Assembly (NCBI RefSeq): GCF_014879935.1
Contig: NZ_JACSRD010000113.1
Location: 1-63,403, forward strand
DNA length: 63,403 nt
DNA from: Prosthecobacter sp.
Lineage (GTDB): Bacteria > Verrucomicrobiota > Verrucomicrobiia > Verrucomicrobiales > Verrucomicrobiaceae
Reading direction: 5' to 3'
Below, in pieces: positions 24,685 through 33,416 of the stretch (positions are counted from its first letter, which is position 1; the number at the start of each line of letters is the position of its first letter). Below the pieces are notes generated by a model. It had not been told where the DNA came from and did no database searches. It worked only from the letters and a program-made list of their open reading frames with translations. Made by a program: the position numbers and the translations under genes.

Positions 24685-25497
24685 ATGAGACTCTCCTCCA
24701 CCCTCGCAGCGGCTCTCATCGTCATCGTGCTGACGTGCGGCCTAGCGCACGCGCAAACTGCGAATGCAATCACCCCGCCACCTCCTGAAACGCCCGCCAA
24801 GACCCCTGCCGAGCTGCTCATGGACAAGGGAGACGTGTTTGATGAGAAGTTTCAGGCCAACCGCGCCTTGAACTACTACCTGCAGGCCCTCGCTCTGGAG
24901 CCGAAGAACGTGCCCCTGCTTCTCCGCATCGCCCGCCAGTATCGCTACCTCATGGCCGAGGCACGCGGCAACGAGGACAAGATCAAGCTCGGCAACACCG
25001 CCCTCGGTTACGGCCAGCGGGCGGCCGCCCTGGCACCGAACAACTCCGAGGCCCAGTTGTCGCCCGCCATCACCTACGGCAAGATGCTTCCCTTCCAAGG
25101 CAGCAAGGCCCAGGTCGAGGCCACGCCCCACATCAAGGAGGCGGTGGACAAGGCGCTGCGTCTGAATCCCGACAACGACAACGCCTGGCATGTGCTGGGC
25201 CGCTGGCACCAGGTGCTCGCCGGCATCGGTGCCGTCAAACGCACCCTCGGCTCGCTCATCTATGGCAAACTGCCCGTGACCACCAACGAGGCCGCCGTGG
25301 CCTGCTTCGAACGCGCCATCGCCATCAATCCGCGACGTTTGCGACATCACATCGAGCTCGGCCGCACCTACGCGCAGATGGGCCGCACCAAGGAGGCGCG
25401 CCAGGCGCTCCAGCGCGGCCTCGCCATGCCCGAAAAAGAATACGACGACCGCGAATTGAAAGCCAAAGGCCGTGAAGCGCTCGCCAAGCTGCCCTGA
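24685..25497 (+). CDS. Secreted TPR-repeat protein
   Basis: The 270-residue protein starts at ATG 24685, four bases after the amidase stop. A signal peptide (LSSTLAAALIVIVLTCGLAH) leads to a proline-rich linker and a helical repeat body with TPR signatures (NRALNYYLQALALEPKNVPL; VDKALRLNPDNDNAWHVLGR; ERAIAINPRRLRHHIELGRT; GRTKEARQALQRGLA). The overall pattern resembles RMD1-type TPR proteins. It is likely a periplasmic scaffold or adaptor; coupling to the lipoprotein amidase suggests a shared task. Confidence 0.82.
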   Translation: MRLSSTLAAALIVIVLTCGLAHAQTANAITPPPPETPAKTPAELLMDKGDVFDEKFQANRALNYYLQALALEPKNVPLLLRIARQYRYLMAEARGNEDKIKLGNTALGYGQRAAALAPNNSEAQLSPAITYGKMLPFQGSKAQVEATPHIKEAVDKALRLNPDNDNAWHVLGRWHQVLAGIGAVKRTLGSLIYGKLPVTTNEAAVACFERAIAINPRRLRHHIELGRTYAQMGRTKEARQALQRGLAMPEKEYDDRELKAKGREALAKLP

Positions 25498-25513
25498 ACA
25501 CCCTTCCGGGTAG

Positions 25514-25535
25514 GGCGCGTTGTCCTCAACGCGCC
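25514..25535. repeat. Perfect 9-bp hairpin, possible REP element or terminator
   Basis: GGCGCGTTG (25514-25522) pairs with CAACGCGCC (25527-25535) around TCCT, 17 bases after the TPR gene stop. No T-run follows on either strand. It sits between convergent genes. Confidence 0.5.
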
Positions 25536-25661
25536 GCTTCATCCCGGAACGGAGCTTGGGACCAATCCCCCAGCCATCCATGGCAAACTCCTTCAAAGGC
25601 GAACGATCAAGCTCGGCGGCGGCGGTGGAGCCCCATTTCTGCGGCATCCCCTCCCTGCTCT

Positions 25662-27740
25662 CTAGAACTTCGTGCCTCGCAGCCTCACAAAGAGTTTCTG
25701 CCCGCTGTCGTTGGGCACGCTCTCGCGGAGAAAATATACAAAGCCGGCCTTCCGCTCGTCCACCAGCGTGGCGCCATCCACGAAGTAACGGCTGTATCCA
25801 AAGGAGGGCCCCTGCCCCGCGTAGGTCGCGCGGGCCGTCCACGTCACCAGATCGGTGGAGGTCTCCAGCGTCAGGTCGCCATCCACCACGCGCTCATCGA
25901 CGCGCACCTCGATGATCGTGTGATCCATGCCGGGTGGTGCATCACTGTCTGGAAACACACCGGCCTTCAGTGCGGCAGGACCCCCGGTGAGCACGTCGAT
26001 GAAATCCAGCGGCTGCGGTGCGCCAGCACCGCCCTGCATGGACAGCGTGCCTGTGAGCACATCGATGATGTCTGGCACTCCATTCTGGTTCTTGTCCGGC
26101 GCATTGTCGGTCAGTTCCCGGGCCAGATATACGGTGTAGGCGCTCACCTCGATGGCTCCGATGTCGATCTTTCCTTCCTCGGACTCTCGCGGATTGCCCA
26201 CGATGTCAGCCGTCAGCGGTGGAATGTGTCCTCCAGTATTCACCTCGGGATCACCGGCGTCCACGCACGGGCTGAAGGCCAGCAGCACCACACCACCTCC
26301 GGCAGCAGACCTCATCAGGAGATCATCCGCCTGGATGTCAGAAGTGACTGTCTCGAAGGAGGAGTCCGCGCTCTCATAGGCATTGAAGCCCAATGACACA
26401 GTCTCTCCCGCTTGCGAGGTGACGATATCCGGCTCGTTCCCGCCCCTGGCACCGCCCGCGATGGCGCAATGCCCGAGATTGGTGGTGCCACCGCTGACCG
26501 TCGTGATCAGCTTGCGCCCGTTGTACAGCGTGCAATGCAGGAAGGTGGCCGTCGCAGCCACGTTCAGCACGGCCATGTTTGAATTGATGATGGCACAGTT
26601 CACCACCGATGTTGATGCACCATTGATGGCGACGAGCGTGCCGCCCACCTCACCATCTCCGATCATCCGGTTCCCATCGAAAAAACAATCCCTTGTCACC
26701 CCCACAGCCTGGCTCCCTTCCGTAGCCACCGCTCCTCCGCCAGAATCACGCGCCACGTTATTTTTGAAAAGGCAGCGCAACAGCCGGAGGCTGCCTCTAT
26801 TGACAATGCCGCCACCCAGCTCGCCCACGGGCGATCGTCCATTCTCCACGTTCACGTACATAAGCTCGACCTTGCGCCCGGCCGCCACATTCAGGATGCG
26901 GCACCCGCCCTGGCCATCCAGTGTGATGTCGCCATTGCCCAGGATCGTGACCAGCTCCGCATTGACTCCCGTGGCCACCAGTTCCGAATCCAGCGCAATG
27001 GTGCCCGATACCAGGATGGGAATGGCCACCGGCTCATTCTCCTTGGCAAAGGCCCGCCCCAGCGCCTCGCGCAGGCTTTGATCGCCTTCGGCATGGTCGC
27101 CATCGTCCTCATCCACCAGCGTATCCACCCGGATGGGCTCCTCCTCGGTGGTGTACACCAGTTCCACCGTCCCCCGCACAAAGCCACCGTCCGAACCCGT
27201 CGCGAAGGTGACGGGCACATAATACTCATCCGGCTGGTCGATCTCCTCAAACAACGCCACCACGCCGGGATTCCATTGTCCGTTGAATGACACCGGCACC
27301 TTCACGCTCTCTTCATCTTCCACTTCATAAAAGCCTTGGTAGCCTTGGTTCTCCACCAGGCAGTTAGCCAGGTACTCGCCCACCTCCTGCGGCACATACG
27401 TCGCCGTCAGCCGCACATGGCTGCCCGCCAGATTCGCCGTCTGGATTCCAGGACCACCTGAGGCCATGATCGTCGAAGGCGCACTCACCTGGAGAAGAGC
27501 GCCATGCAGGTAAACTCGGTAGCCCCACACCTGTCCCAGATTGATCTCCGTCACGCTGGTCGCAGCCACATACCTCTCAGGCAGAGACTTCACCGGCTGG
27601 TCGCCCTGTTTTTGCTCCAGACTCGTGATCCTCGCATGCTTGAACTTCAGCGGCACCTGCGCCCGTGCTCCCATCCAGGCAGGCAGCAGAAAGGCCAGCA
27701 TGAGGTAGAAGGCAGAGAACGGGGGCAGCGCAGCCCGCAT
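25662..27740 (-). CDS. Secreted parallel beta-helix protein with CSLREA-like and choice-of-anchor Q regions
   Basis: From ATG 27738-27740 the protein has 692 residues and a signal peptide (AFYLMLAFLLPAWMGARAQ). An N-terminal beta domain of about 180 residues leads to a CSLREA-type lead-in (DTLVDEDDGDHAEGDQSLRE). A right-handed beta-helix region follows (GNGDITLDGQGGCRILNVAA; GGGIVNRGSLRLLRCLFKNN), with a 'choice-of-anchor Q' end (SPCVDAGDP ... GKIDIGAIEV), a calcium-loop-like DKNQNGVPDIIDVL, and a small C-terminal beta domain. Such proteins are large surface or secreted proteins, sometimes adhesins; no catalytic residues are evident. The frame continues upstream of the chosen start without a signal-like sequence, so the later ATG is preferred. 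Confidence 0.8.
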   Translation of the reverse strand: MRAALPPFSAFYLMLAFLLPAWMGARAQVPLKFKHARITSLEQKQGDQPVKSLPERYVAATSVTEINLGQVWGYRVYLHGALLQVSAPSTIMASGGPGIQTANLAGSHVRLTATYVPQEVGEYLANCLVENQGYQGFYEVEDEESVKVPVSFNGQWNPGVVALFEEIDQPDEYYVPVTFATGSDGGFVRGTVELVYTTEEEPIRVDTLVDEDDGDHAEGDQSLREALGRAFAKENEPVAIPILVSGTIALDSELVATGVNAELVTILGNGDITLDGQGGCRILNVAAGRKVELMYVNVENGRSPVGELGGGIVNRGSLRLLRCLFKNNVARDSGGGAVATEGSQAVGVTRDCFFDGNRMIGDGEVGGTLVAINGASTSVVNCAIINSNMAVLNVAATATFLHCTLYNGRKLITTVSGGTTNLGHCAIAGGARGGNEPDIVTSQAGETVSLGFNAYESADSSFETVTSDIQADDLLMRSAAGGGVVLLAFSPCVDAGDPEVNTGGHIPPLTADIVGNPRESEEGKIDIGAIEVSAYTVYLARELTDNAPDKNQNGVPDIIDVLTGTLSMQGGAGAPQPLDFIDVLTGGPAALKAGVFPDSDAPPGMDHTIIEVRVDERVVDGDLTLETSTDLVTWTARATYAGQGPSFGYSRYFVDGATLVDERKAGFVYFLRESVPNDSGQKLFVRLRGTKF

Positions 27741-28049
27741 GCCGGGCCGCCATCGTGCGGACGAGTCTTCATGGTGCGCGTGGTTTTGAAGTCGCAGGCC
27801 CCCAGGCCCTGCGGAACGTATCCGGCCCGGATCATGGTACCACCCCACCGAAACAGCAAGCCTGGATTTCGTCCTTGGAAACCCGCCCGAAGACCACCGC
27901 CGATTGATTGAAACCTGCTTTGAGGGCATCGCCCGGGTGCTTGCCGCCTCTTCCCGTCCTCTGTGTGCCATGAGTTGTCACCGGGTTGAAGCCTGACACC
28001 GTTTTCATGCCCCCGTTTTCAGGAGCTTGGGTGTTCGGGTGCTACCGAC
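27741..28049. other. Intergenic stretch without a supported gene
   Basis: This 309-base gap lies between the beta-helix gene start and the aldehyde dehydrogenase stop. Short frames on both strands lack start signals and protein-like composition. It presumably holds the promoter of the beta-helix gene; no strong promoter or hairpin was seen. Confidence 0.6.
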
Positions 28050-29633
28050 TTACCTCTTCAGTTCGCCATCGACAATCCGCATCGCGCCACGCGGATTCGC
28101 GTCCTGAAGCAGCTCAGGCAGCGCTTCTTCCGGGAAGCCTTGATAGCAGACGGGACGCACGAACCGATAAATGCTCGCGGTGCCGATGCTGGTGAAGAAA
28201 CTGTGGCTCGCGGCCGGATACGGGCCGCCGTGATGCATGGAAGGGCACACTTCGATGCCGGTGGGGAAGCCGTTGAAAATGATGCGACCGACCTTCTTTT
28301 CCAGCGCACGCACCAGCGGAGCGAACTCGCGGAGATCGTCCACCGTGCCGTGAATCGTCGCGGTCAACTGGCCTTCGAGGCTGTTCGCGTAGCGCAGCAT
28401 GTCGTCCAGCCCCGGGCACTCGGTGATGATGGAGCACGGACCGAAGACTTCCCTGTTCAGTTCGGAATTCCCTTCCAGGACGTCAATGGTCGTGGTGAAG
28501 ATCCGGCAGGCAGCCTGGCTGGCTGTTTCCGCAGGAGCCGTTTCCGACTGTCCGGCCAGTTCCAGGCCGTTGATCGTCCGCCACACCGCCGTTCCGGCTT
28601 GATAGGCTTCGCAAATCCCACGATGCAGCATCGTCTGCGGCGCGACCTTGGATGCCATGGCGGCGGCGTTGCTGATGAACTGCTGCAGGCCATCACTCTT
28701 CAAGCCCAGCACGATGGCGGGATTCGTGCAGAACTGGCCCACGCCCATCGTAACGGAGCCGATGTACGCCTCCGCGATCTTCGATGCACGCTCCTTGAGC
28801 GCTCCGGGCAGCACGAACACCGGATTCACCGAGCCCATCTCCGCATAAACCGGAATCGGGTGCGGACGCGCCGCGGCGACATCCATCAGCGCACGACCGC
28901 CACGCAGCGAACCGGTGAAACCGACCGCCTGAGTGATGGGATGCTTCACCAGCGTCGTGCCGATGTCGTTTCCTTTGCCATGCAGCAGCGAGAAACAGCC
29001 CGCAGGGAGCCCAACCTTGTGCAGCGCGTTCAAAACCGCGCGTCCGAGCATCTCACAGGTGCCGGGATGCGCCGGATGGCCCTTCACCACGACCGGACAA
29101 CCGGCGGCGAGCGCACACACCGTGTCGGTGCCGATCACACCGATGGCGAAGGGGAAATTGCTGGCGCCAAAAACCACCACAGGGCCGAGCGGCATCATCA
29201 CGCGGCGCACATCCGGCTTCGGCAGTGGCTGGCGATCAGGAATCGCGTGATCCACACGCGCATCCGCCCAGGAGCCCTCACGAATCAACGAGGCGAACAG
29301 CTTGCACTGGCCGATCGCGCGTCCACGCTCGCCCGTGAGGCGTGCCATCGGCAGGCCGCACTCCGCATGGGCGCGTTCGAGCAAGGCATCGCCAAGAGCA
29401 GTGATCTCATCCGCGATGGCATCGAGAAGATCCGCCCGTGTCTCCGGCGTGGCGAGCCGTAACGCGTCAAACGCAGCCTCCGCCGCACGCAGGGCCTCAT
29501 CCGCCTCCGCATGGGTCGCGTCGCCATACGCTGGTTCAAGCTGGGCGCTCGTGCTGGGATTGAAGGCGTGAAAAAGGTGACCGTGAGGCGCGGCCTCGCG
29601 ACCAGCGATGAAGTGATGTCCAGTGAGTGTCAT
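28050..29633 (-). CDS. NAD(P)-dependent aldehyde dehydrogenase, 2-oxoglutarate-semialdehyde type
   Basis: The 527-residue aldehyde dehydrogenase has its catalytic Cys302 in GVGQFCTNP, general-base Glu265 in VYAEMGSVNP, and the N-terminal nucleotide fold with VVVFGASNFPFAIG. The divergent ends (EVCPSMHHGGPYPAASHS) and total length match the subfamily that oxidises alpha-ketoglutaric semialdehyde to 2-oxoglutarate in pentose, glucarate/galactarate and hydroxyproline catabolism. The FAH-fold enzyme three genes upstream and the altronate/galactarate dehydratase at 45 kb fit such a route. It is 68 bases downstream of the NTPase/TPR pair on the same strand, so it may be cotranscribed. ATG 29633 begins MTLTGHHFIAGR, as usual. 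Confidence 0.9.
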   Translation of the reverse strand: MTLTGHHFIAGREAAPHGHLFHAFNPSTSAQLEPAYGDATHAEADEALRAAEAAFDALRLATPETRADLLDAIADEITALGDALLERAHAECGLPMARLTGERGRAIGQCKLFASLIREGSWADARVDHAIPDRQPLPKPDVRRVMMPLGPVVVFGASNFPFAIGVIGTDTVCALAAGCPVVVKGHPAHPGTCEMLGRAVLNALHKVGLPAGCFSLLHGKGNDIGTTLVKHPITQAVGFTGSLRGGRALMDVAAARPHPIPVYAEMGSVNPVFVLPGALKERASKIAEAYIGSVTMGVGQFCTNPAIVLGLKSDGLQQFISNAAAMASKVAPQTMLHRGICEAYQAGTAVWRTINGLELAGQSETAPAETASQAACRIFTTTIDVLEGNSELNREVFGPCSIITECPGLDDMLRYANSLEGQLTATIHGTVDDLREFAPLVRALEKKVGRIIFNGFPTGIEVCPSMHHGGPYPAASHSFFTSIGTASIYRFVRPVCYQGFPEEALPELLQDANPRGAMRIVDGELKR

Positions 29634-29701
29634 GAAAAGTGGGAAGCTTGATGGCGAGTCATAGCCAGATGCAGCAGTGAACGCAAGAATTGCATGGCAT
29701 T

Positions 29702-31120
29702 CTACGCAGCTTCCAATTCATTCAGAAACGCTTCGATATCTCGAGCGAGGGGATGCCCCAGGGATTTGTAGATGACCAAGGCATTGCGAGCGAGCGAACG
29801 TCCCTCTTCATGCCTGCCCATGGCTCCATGCGCCAGCGCCGAATTCCAGATGGCTCTGCCCTCCCCGCGCCAATCCCCCACCTCCCGTGAAATAGCCTCT
29901 TGTTGCGAGTAGTAATCAATGGCCTTCTGCAAATCGCCCAGATGCCTGTGCGTGACGCCCAACGTGCCAAGCGCTCCAGCCTCCCCCCTGCGATCGCCAA
30001 GTTCACGAGCGATGAGCAGGCTTTCCTCGGCGAGTTCGATGGCTTTGCGATCATCATGGAGGTCGGCATGAACGTTGGCCAAGTTTGCCAATGCCGTGCC
30101 TTCGGTCTTACGATCCTTGATCAATCTCGCCAGCGACAGGCTTTGCTCATGGTATTCCAACGCCTTTGGGAGATCATTCATTCTTCGGCGGATGATTCCC
30201 AGATTGGAAAGTATGTTTGCCTCCATTTTGAGGTCTTGCACGGCACGGGCAATTTCAAGGGCTTGCGCAAATGATATTTCCGCTAGTTCCAGGTCGCCGA
30301 TCTCCGCCAGAGTCCCGCCGAGGTTTCCAAGCGCTGTTGCTTCCCAACCTGGCGCTTGCAGCTCACGCGCGATCTCGAACACTGCTTGAAAATCATGGCG
30401 CGCCAGCCTGGCATCGCCCATTTGCTGCCTGGCGATGCCGATCGCGTTGAGCGTGCGCATCTCATCAAATCTGGAGCCATTGGCCCTATAAGCAGCAAGC
30501 TCCTCCAATAGCTTGGTGACGCGCACTCCGGGATGAATGCGTTGATCATCGCTCCCGATCAAAACGCCTTCTTCATCCTGTCCCTGTGATTGCGACATAC
30601 GCCGCGTTCGCAGGTCAAAAACATGACTTCGCCAGTGCCACAGGTCCGGCGCTTGCTTCACGAATGCCTGCTCAAGCATCTCCGTCATCCAGATGACGAG
30701 CGGACAAGGGCAGGCGGCGACAAACAATTCGCGATGCAAGTTGGCGGACGCCAGGAAGTCTGTGTGTTTCGCGGCTGCGAGTTCAGGATTGTACTCAACC
30801 CTGCCCTCCAGATTCACCACCATCACCACTGGGCGCATACCAGGCGACAAACGGGTGAGCGAGAGCTTCACATGTTCGAGCAGCATCCTTCCGTGCTCGT
30901 CTTTGTCGAGATCAACCACCAGCAGTTGCAGCGCATCCTTTGCGAGATCGCCAGCGAGCTCCTGGATCATTGCATCACGCCGCACCGGATCATTATGCAA
31001 GGCCAGCGCGAGCCTGAACTCCGTGACCTGCCGGACAAACAGCCCCATGGCCCGCAGCTCCCGGCCAGAGCCGTCCTCCACTTCCGCAGGCCTAGGCTTG
31101 ACTGGTTTTTGCGAGGGCAT
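29702..31120 (-). CDS. TPR protein with degenerate NTPase-like N-terminal domain, partner of the P-loop NTPase
   Basis: The 472-residue protein starts at ATG 31118-31120, inside the 3' end of the NTPase gene (29-base overlap). Residues 20-170 form an alpha/beta domain: LQLLVVDLDKDEHG, RPVVMVVNLEGRVE, ANLHRELFVAACPCPLVIW and APDLWHWRSHVFDL (Trp161, Trp163). It has no Walker A motif. From about residue 213, six or seven 40-residue TPRs follow (GWEATALGNLGGTLAEIGD; MEANILSNLGIIRRRMNDL; TEGTALANLANVHADL), the NB-ARC/Rap-like type used to sense ligands. I recall the D.W.WRS.VF signature in TPR proteins encoded beside P-loop NTPases in cyanobacteria and Chloroflexi, but this was not checked. Base composition looks less G+C-rich than the neighbours. 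Function is unknown; a sensor or effector of a conflict or signalling system is suspected. Confidence 0.85.
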   Translation of the reverse strand: MPSQKPVKPRPAEVEDGSGRELRAMGLFVRQVTEFRLALALHNDPVRRDAMIQELAGDLAKDALQLLVVDLDKDEHGRMLLEHVKLSLTRLSPGMRPVVMVVNLEGRVEYNPELAAAKHTDFLASANLHRELFVAACPCPLVIWMTEMLEQAFVKQAPDLWHWRSHVFDLRTRRMSQSQGQDEEGVLIGSDDQRIHPGVRVTKLLEELAAYRANGSRFDEMRTLNAIGIARQQMGDARLARHDFQAVFEIARELQAPGWEATALGNLGGTLAEIGDLELAEISFAQALEIARAVQDLKMEANILSNLGIIRRRMNDLPKALEYHEQSLSLARLIKDRKTEGTALANLANVHADLHDDRKAIELAEESLLIARELGDRRGEAGALGTLGVTHRHLGDLQKAIDYYSQQEAISREVGDWRGEGRAIWNSALAHGAMGRHEEGRSLARNALVIYKSLGHPLARDIEAFLNELEAA

Positions 31121-32498
31121 CTTGGAATGGGCCGGTTTCGCGGATGGCGGGATGCACGTCATACCATGAGTCATCGCCGTTGTATTCAAGCACTGCCTCA
31201 TTGCCGATGAGTTCGGCAAAAAACTCACGCGCGGAAGCCACCCGCTCGGTGGTGGCCTCCGCTTCCGATATTTGATAAGCGCCCTTGGTGCGGTGGATTT
31301 CCGCCAGGATCGGAAAATAGACAGACATAGGCATGAGCAGGCGGGTGAAGTTGACGGCCTTCTTTGTGACTGCCGCCCTGGCACTTTTCATATCCACTTT
31401 CGGCTTGTGGGAGACCTGGGCTTCAAGCTGAGCCTCACTCACCAGCCGCAAAAGCTCGCGCACACTACCGCCACTCATCTCTGCCAGGTAGCGGACTACG
31501 CTTCCACTCCGGAAGACCGCCTTGAGGGAGAGACGCTTGCCAAGCAGCGTGACGAGGCTGTCCACACCCGCCCTGTGCGCACTGCCATCACGTTTGCGCA
31601 CCTTCACATTCGGCATCGTGAACACGTTGCCAAAAATAGGGCCTATGTCGAGGGGGGCGAGATTGAGAACGAGCGGGGCGGTGTAAACCACGTCAGCCCG
31701 AATGTCGGCGAGCATTTCTCCTCCGCTTTCGAACAAGTGCCAGGCTCTCTCACGCGGACGGATGCGGTCCAGGTTGTCCTGGACAATTAGCAGGCGATCA
31801 GGCTTTCCAGCGTCTTTTAGCACAGCGCGAGCATGATCTAGAAAGTCGTTCACACGGTGACGCAATTCAGTCGCGTAATTCTGCACATTTTGACGAATGT
31901 CTTTCCGCGACTGCTCGCTGCCGACGATCATCGACTTCAAACGAGCCAGGAGCTTGAGGGAGAAAATGCCCGGGATGCCGGTTTTTGCGGATGCTTCGGC
32001 CTCCGCAGTCAGGCCAATTTCCTTTTTCCACTCTGTGGTCTTGCTGATGGTTTTCTCCGCAAACCAGACAGCCACCTCGGAAAGAGCCGCCTCATTCACA
32101 GGATGCCCCCTGCCGTCAAACTGCCGGGCGATCTCATCCACCATCCAAAGGAAAAGATCGCTGTAATGACAGTCAGACTCCAGGCTGGCATCGAGATAGA
32201 TGTGGACCGGCGTGAAAGTCCCCTCTCTCTCCAGATCACGTTCAAGATGCCGCAGGTAGGTGCTCTTGCCAGTGCCGCGGCTGCCGACAAAGGCGCACTT
32301 GGCGAAGGCATTCGGTACTTTCGCGGCGTTTCGAAGAAAAGTTTCGAGCTTGGTCAGCTCTTTCGTTCCCCTGCCTTCATCCAGCCGGGTGTAACGCGGG
32401 TCCTCCGGTTCGAGTTCAAAGAGCATCAGTTGTTGCGCCGCCTCCCCCAGACTCACGGCAGGAGTCTGCGGTTGGGCGAATGTCAGAGCCGAACTCAT
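31092..32498 (-). CDS. P-loop NTPase (AAA/STAND-like), first gene of the NTPase-TPR pair
   Basis: The 468-residue protein starts at ATG 32496-32498 (MSSALTFAQPQTPA). After a short lead (DPRYTRLDEGRG) comes Walker A, VGSRGTGKST (Lys78, Ser79). Walker B is LLIVQDNLDRI (Asp241, with Asp244 and Arg245), like the D-x-LDR of KAP and ORC/STAND-type ATPases. A helical region and a winged-helix-like C-terminus follow (SGSVVRYLAEMSGGSVRELL; a terminal YNGDDSWYDVHPAIRETG). It is probably an ATP-driven switch. Its stop lies within the TPR gene, so the two are translated together and probably act together. The pair is inserted between sugar-acid enzyme genes, 46 bases after the FAH-fold gene. No known defence family was recognised with certainty. 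Confidence 0.85.
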   Translation of the reverse strand: MSSALTFAQPQTPAVSLGEAAQQLMLFELEPEDPRYTRLDEGRGTKELTKLETFLRNAAKVPNAFAKCAFVGSRGTGKSTYLRHLERDLEREGTFTPVHIYLDASLESDCHYSDLFLWMVDEIARQFDGRGHPVNEAALSEVAVWFAEKTISKTTEWKKEIGLTAEAEASAKTGIPGIFSLKLLARLKSMIVGSEQSRKDIRQNVQNYATELRHRVNDFLDHARAVLKDAGKPDRLLIVQDNLDRIRPRERAWHLFESGGEMLADIRADVVYTAPLVLNLAPLDIGPIFGNVFTMPNVKVRKRDGSAHRAGVDSLVTLLGKRLSLKAVFRSGSVVRYLAEMSGGSVRELLRLVSEAQLEAQVSHKPKVDMKSARAAVTKKAVNFTRLLMPMSVYFPILAEIHRTKGAYQISEAEATTERVASAREFFAELIGNEAVLEYNGDDSWYDVHPAIRETGPFQDALAKTSQA

Positions 32499-32544
32499 GT
32501 GGGAATGATGCGATGCAAGTCCAGGGATGCAACAACGCAGCACC

Positions 32545-33372
32545 TCAGGCCATCGGATTCGCCAGCGTGCCGATGGCGTCGATGGTGATCTTGACGATGT
32601 CGCCGCTTTGCAGCGTGAATTCGTCGCCGGGGACGATGCCGGTTCCTGTCATCAGGAAGGCGCCCGTGGGAAAGGTGTTGTCGCGATAAAGGAAGCCCGC
32701 CAGCTCCTGCGGCGTGCGTTTCAACTGCGCCAAGGTCGTGTCACCTTCAAACGCAGCCGCGCCATTGCGTTCGATCCGCAGGTGAATGCGCGTGGAGGAG
32801 GCCAGCGGCTCGTTTTGAATGAGAAGTGCCGGACCGAGCGCGGCGCAGAGCTTGAAGCACTTCGCCTGCGGCAGGTAGAGCGGGTTTTCGCCCTCGATGT
32901 CACGGCAGGAAAGGTCGTTCCCCACCGTGTAGCCGATGATCTCGCCGCGGCTGTTGATCGCCAGCGTCAGTTCCGGTTCCGGCACCATCCACTTCGAGTC
33001 GCCCCGCAGATGCATCGCTTGATTCGGATTCGCCACACGCTGCGGCGTGGCCTTGAAGAAAATCTCCGGCCGCTCGGCGGCATACACGCGGTCATAGAAG
33101 CTGCCGCCGCCCGCGTCCTTCGACTCCTCCATGCGTGCGGTGCGGCTGCGGAAGTAGGTGACGCCCGCGGCCCATACTTCCTGGGACACGATCGGTGCCA
33201 GGAGGGTCTCTGGCGCCGGGGCGGCGACGGCTGGCGACGACGCCACGATGCCTGTGAGGTAGGTGACGAGATTGGGCGCGTCAAAAAGCGCGTCCCAGTT
33301 CGTTTCGGGCAAGCGGTGCCATGTGTCCTGCGTCTGGATGAAGTTTCCCTGGCTGGTGCGGTAAAGAAGCAT
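32545..33372 (-). CDS. Fumarylacetoacetate hydrolase (FAH)-fold enzyme
   Basis: From ATG 33370-33372 ([14 protein letters not shown]) the protein has 275 residues. The FAH fold is clear: [19 protein letters not shown], then the metal-site region [20 protein letters not shown] with [20 protein letters not shown], and [19 protein letters not shown]. In sugar-acid pathways this subfamily acts on 2-keto-3-deoxy acids (for example 2-keto-3-deoxy-pentonate dehydratase, giving 2-oxoglutarate semialdehyde). That would feed the aldehyde dehydrogenase at 28050. Other FAH-fold reactions (acylpyruvate hydrolysis, decarboxylation) cannot be excluded. It lies between the B12-type regulator and the NTPase gene, all on the minus strand. 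Confidence 0.85.
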   Translation of the reverse strand: MLLYRTSQGNFIQTQDTWHRLPETNWDALFDAPNLVTYLTGIVASSPAVAAPAPETLLAPIVSQEVWAAGVTYFRSRTARMEESKDAGGGSFYDRVYAAERPEIFFKATPQRVANPNQAMHLRGDSKWMVPEPELTLAINSRGEIIGYTVGNDLSCRDIEGENPLYLPQAKCFKLCAALGPALLIQNEPLASSTRIHLRIERNGAAAFEGDTTLAQLKRTPQELAGFLYRDNTFPTGAFLMTGTGIVPGDEFTLQSGDIVKITIDAIGTLANPMA

Positions 33373-33416
33373 GAGGCCGCCAAGACTAGAGGGAGTCGCT
33401 GTTCGCGCAACCGGCG

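Noticed and set aside
27647..27859. 70-codon minus-strand frame upstream of the beta-helix gene
   Set aside because: Overlaps the signal-peptide start of the beta-helix gene in another frame and has no protein-like pattern.
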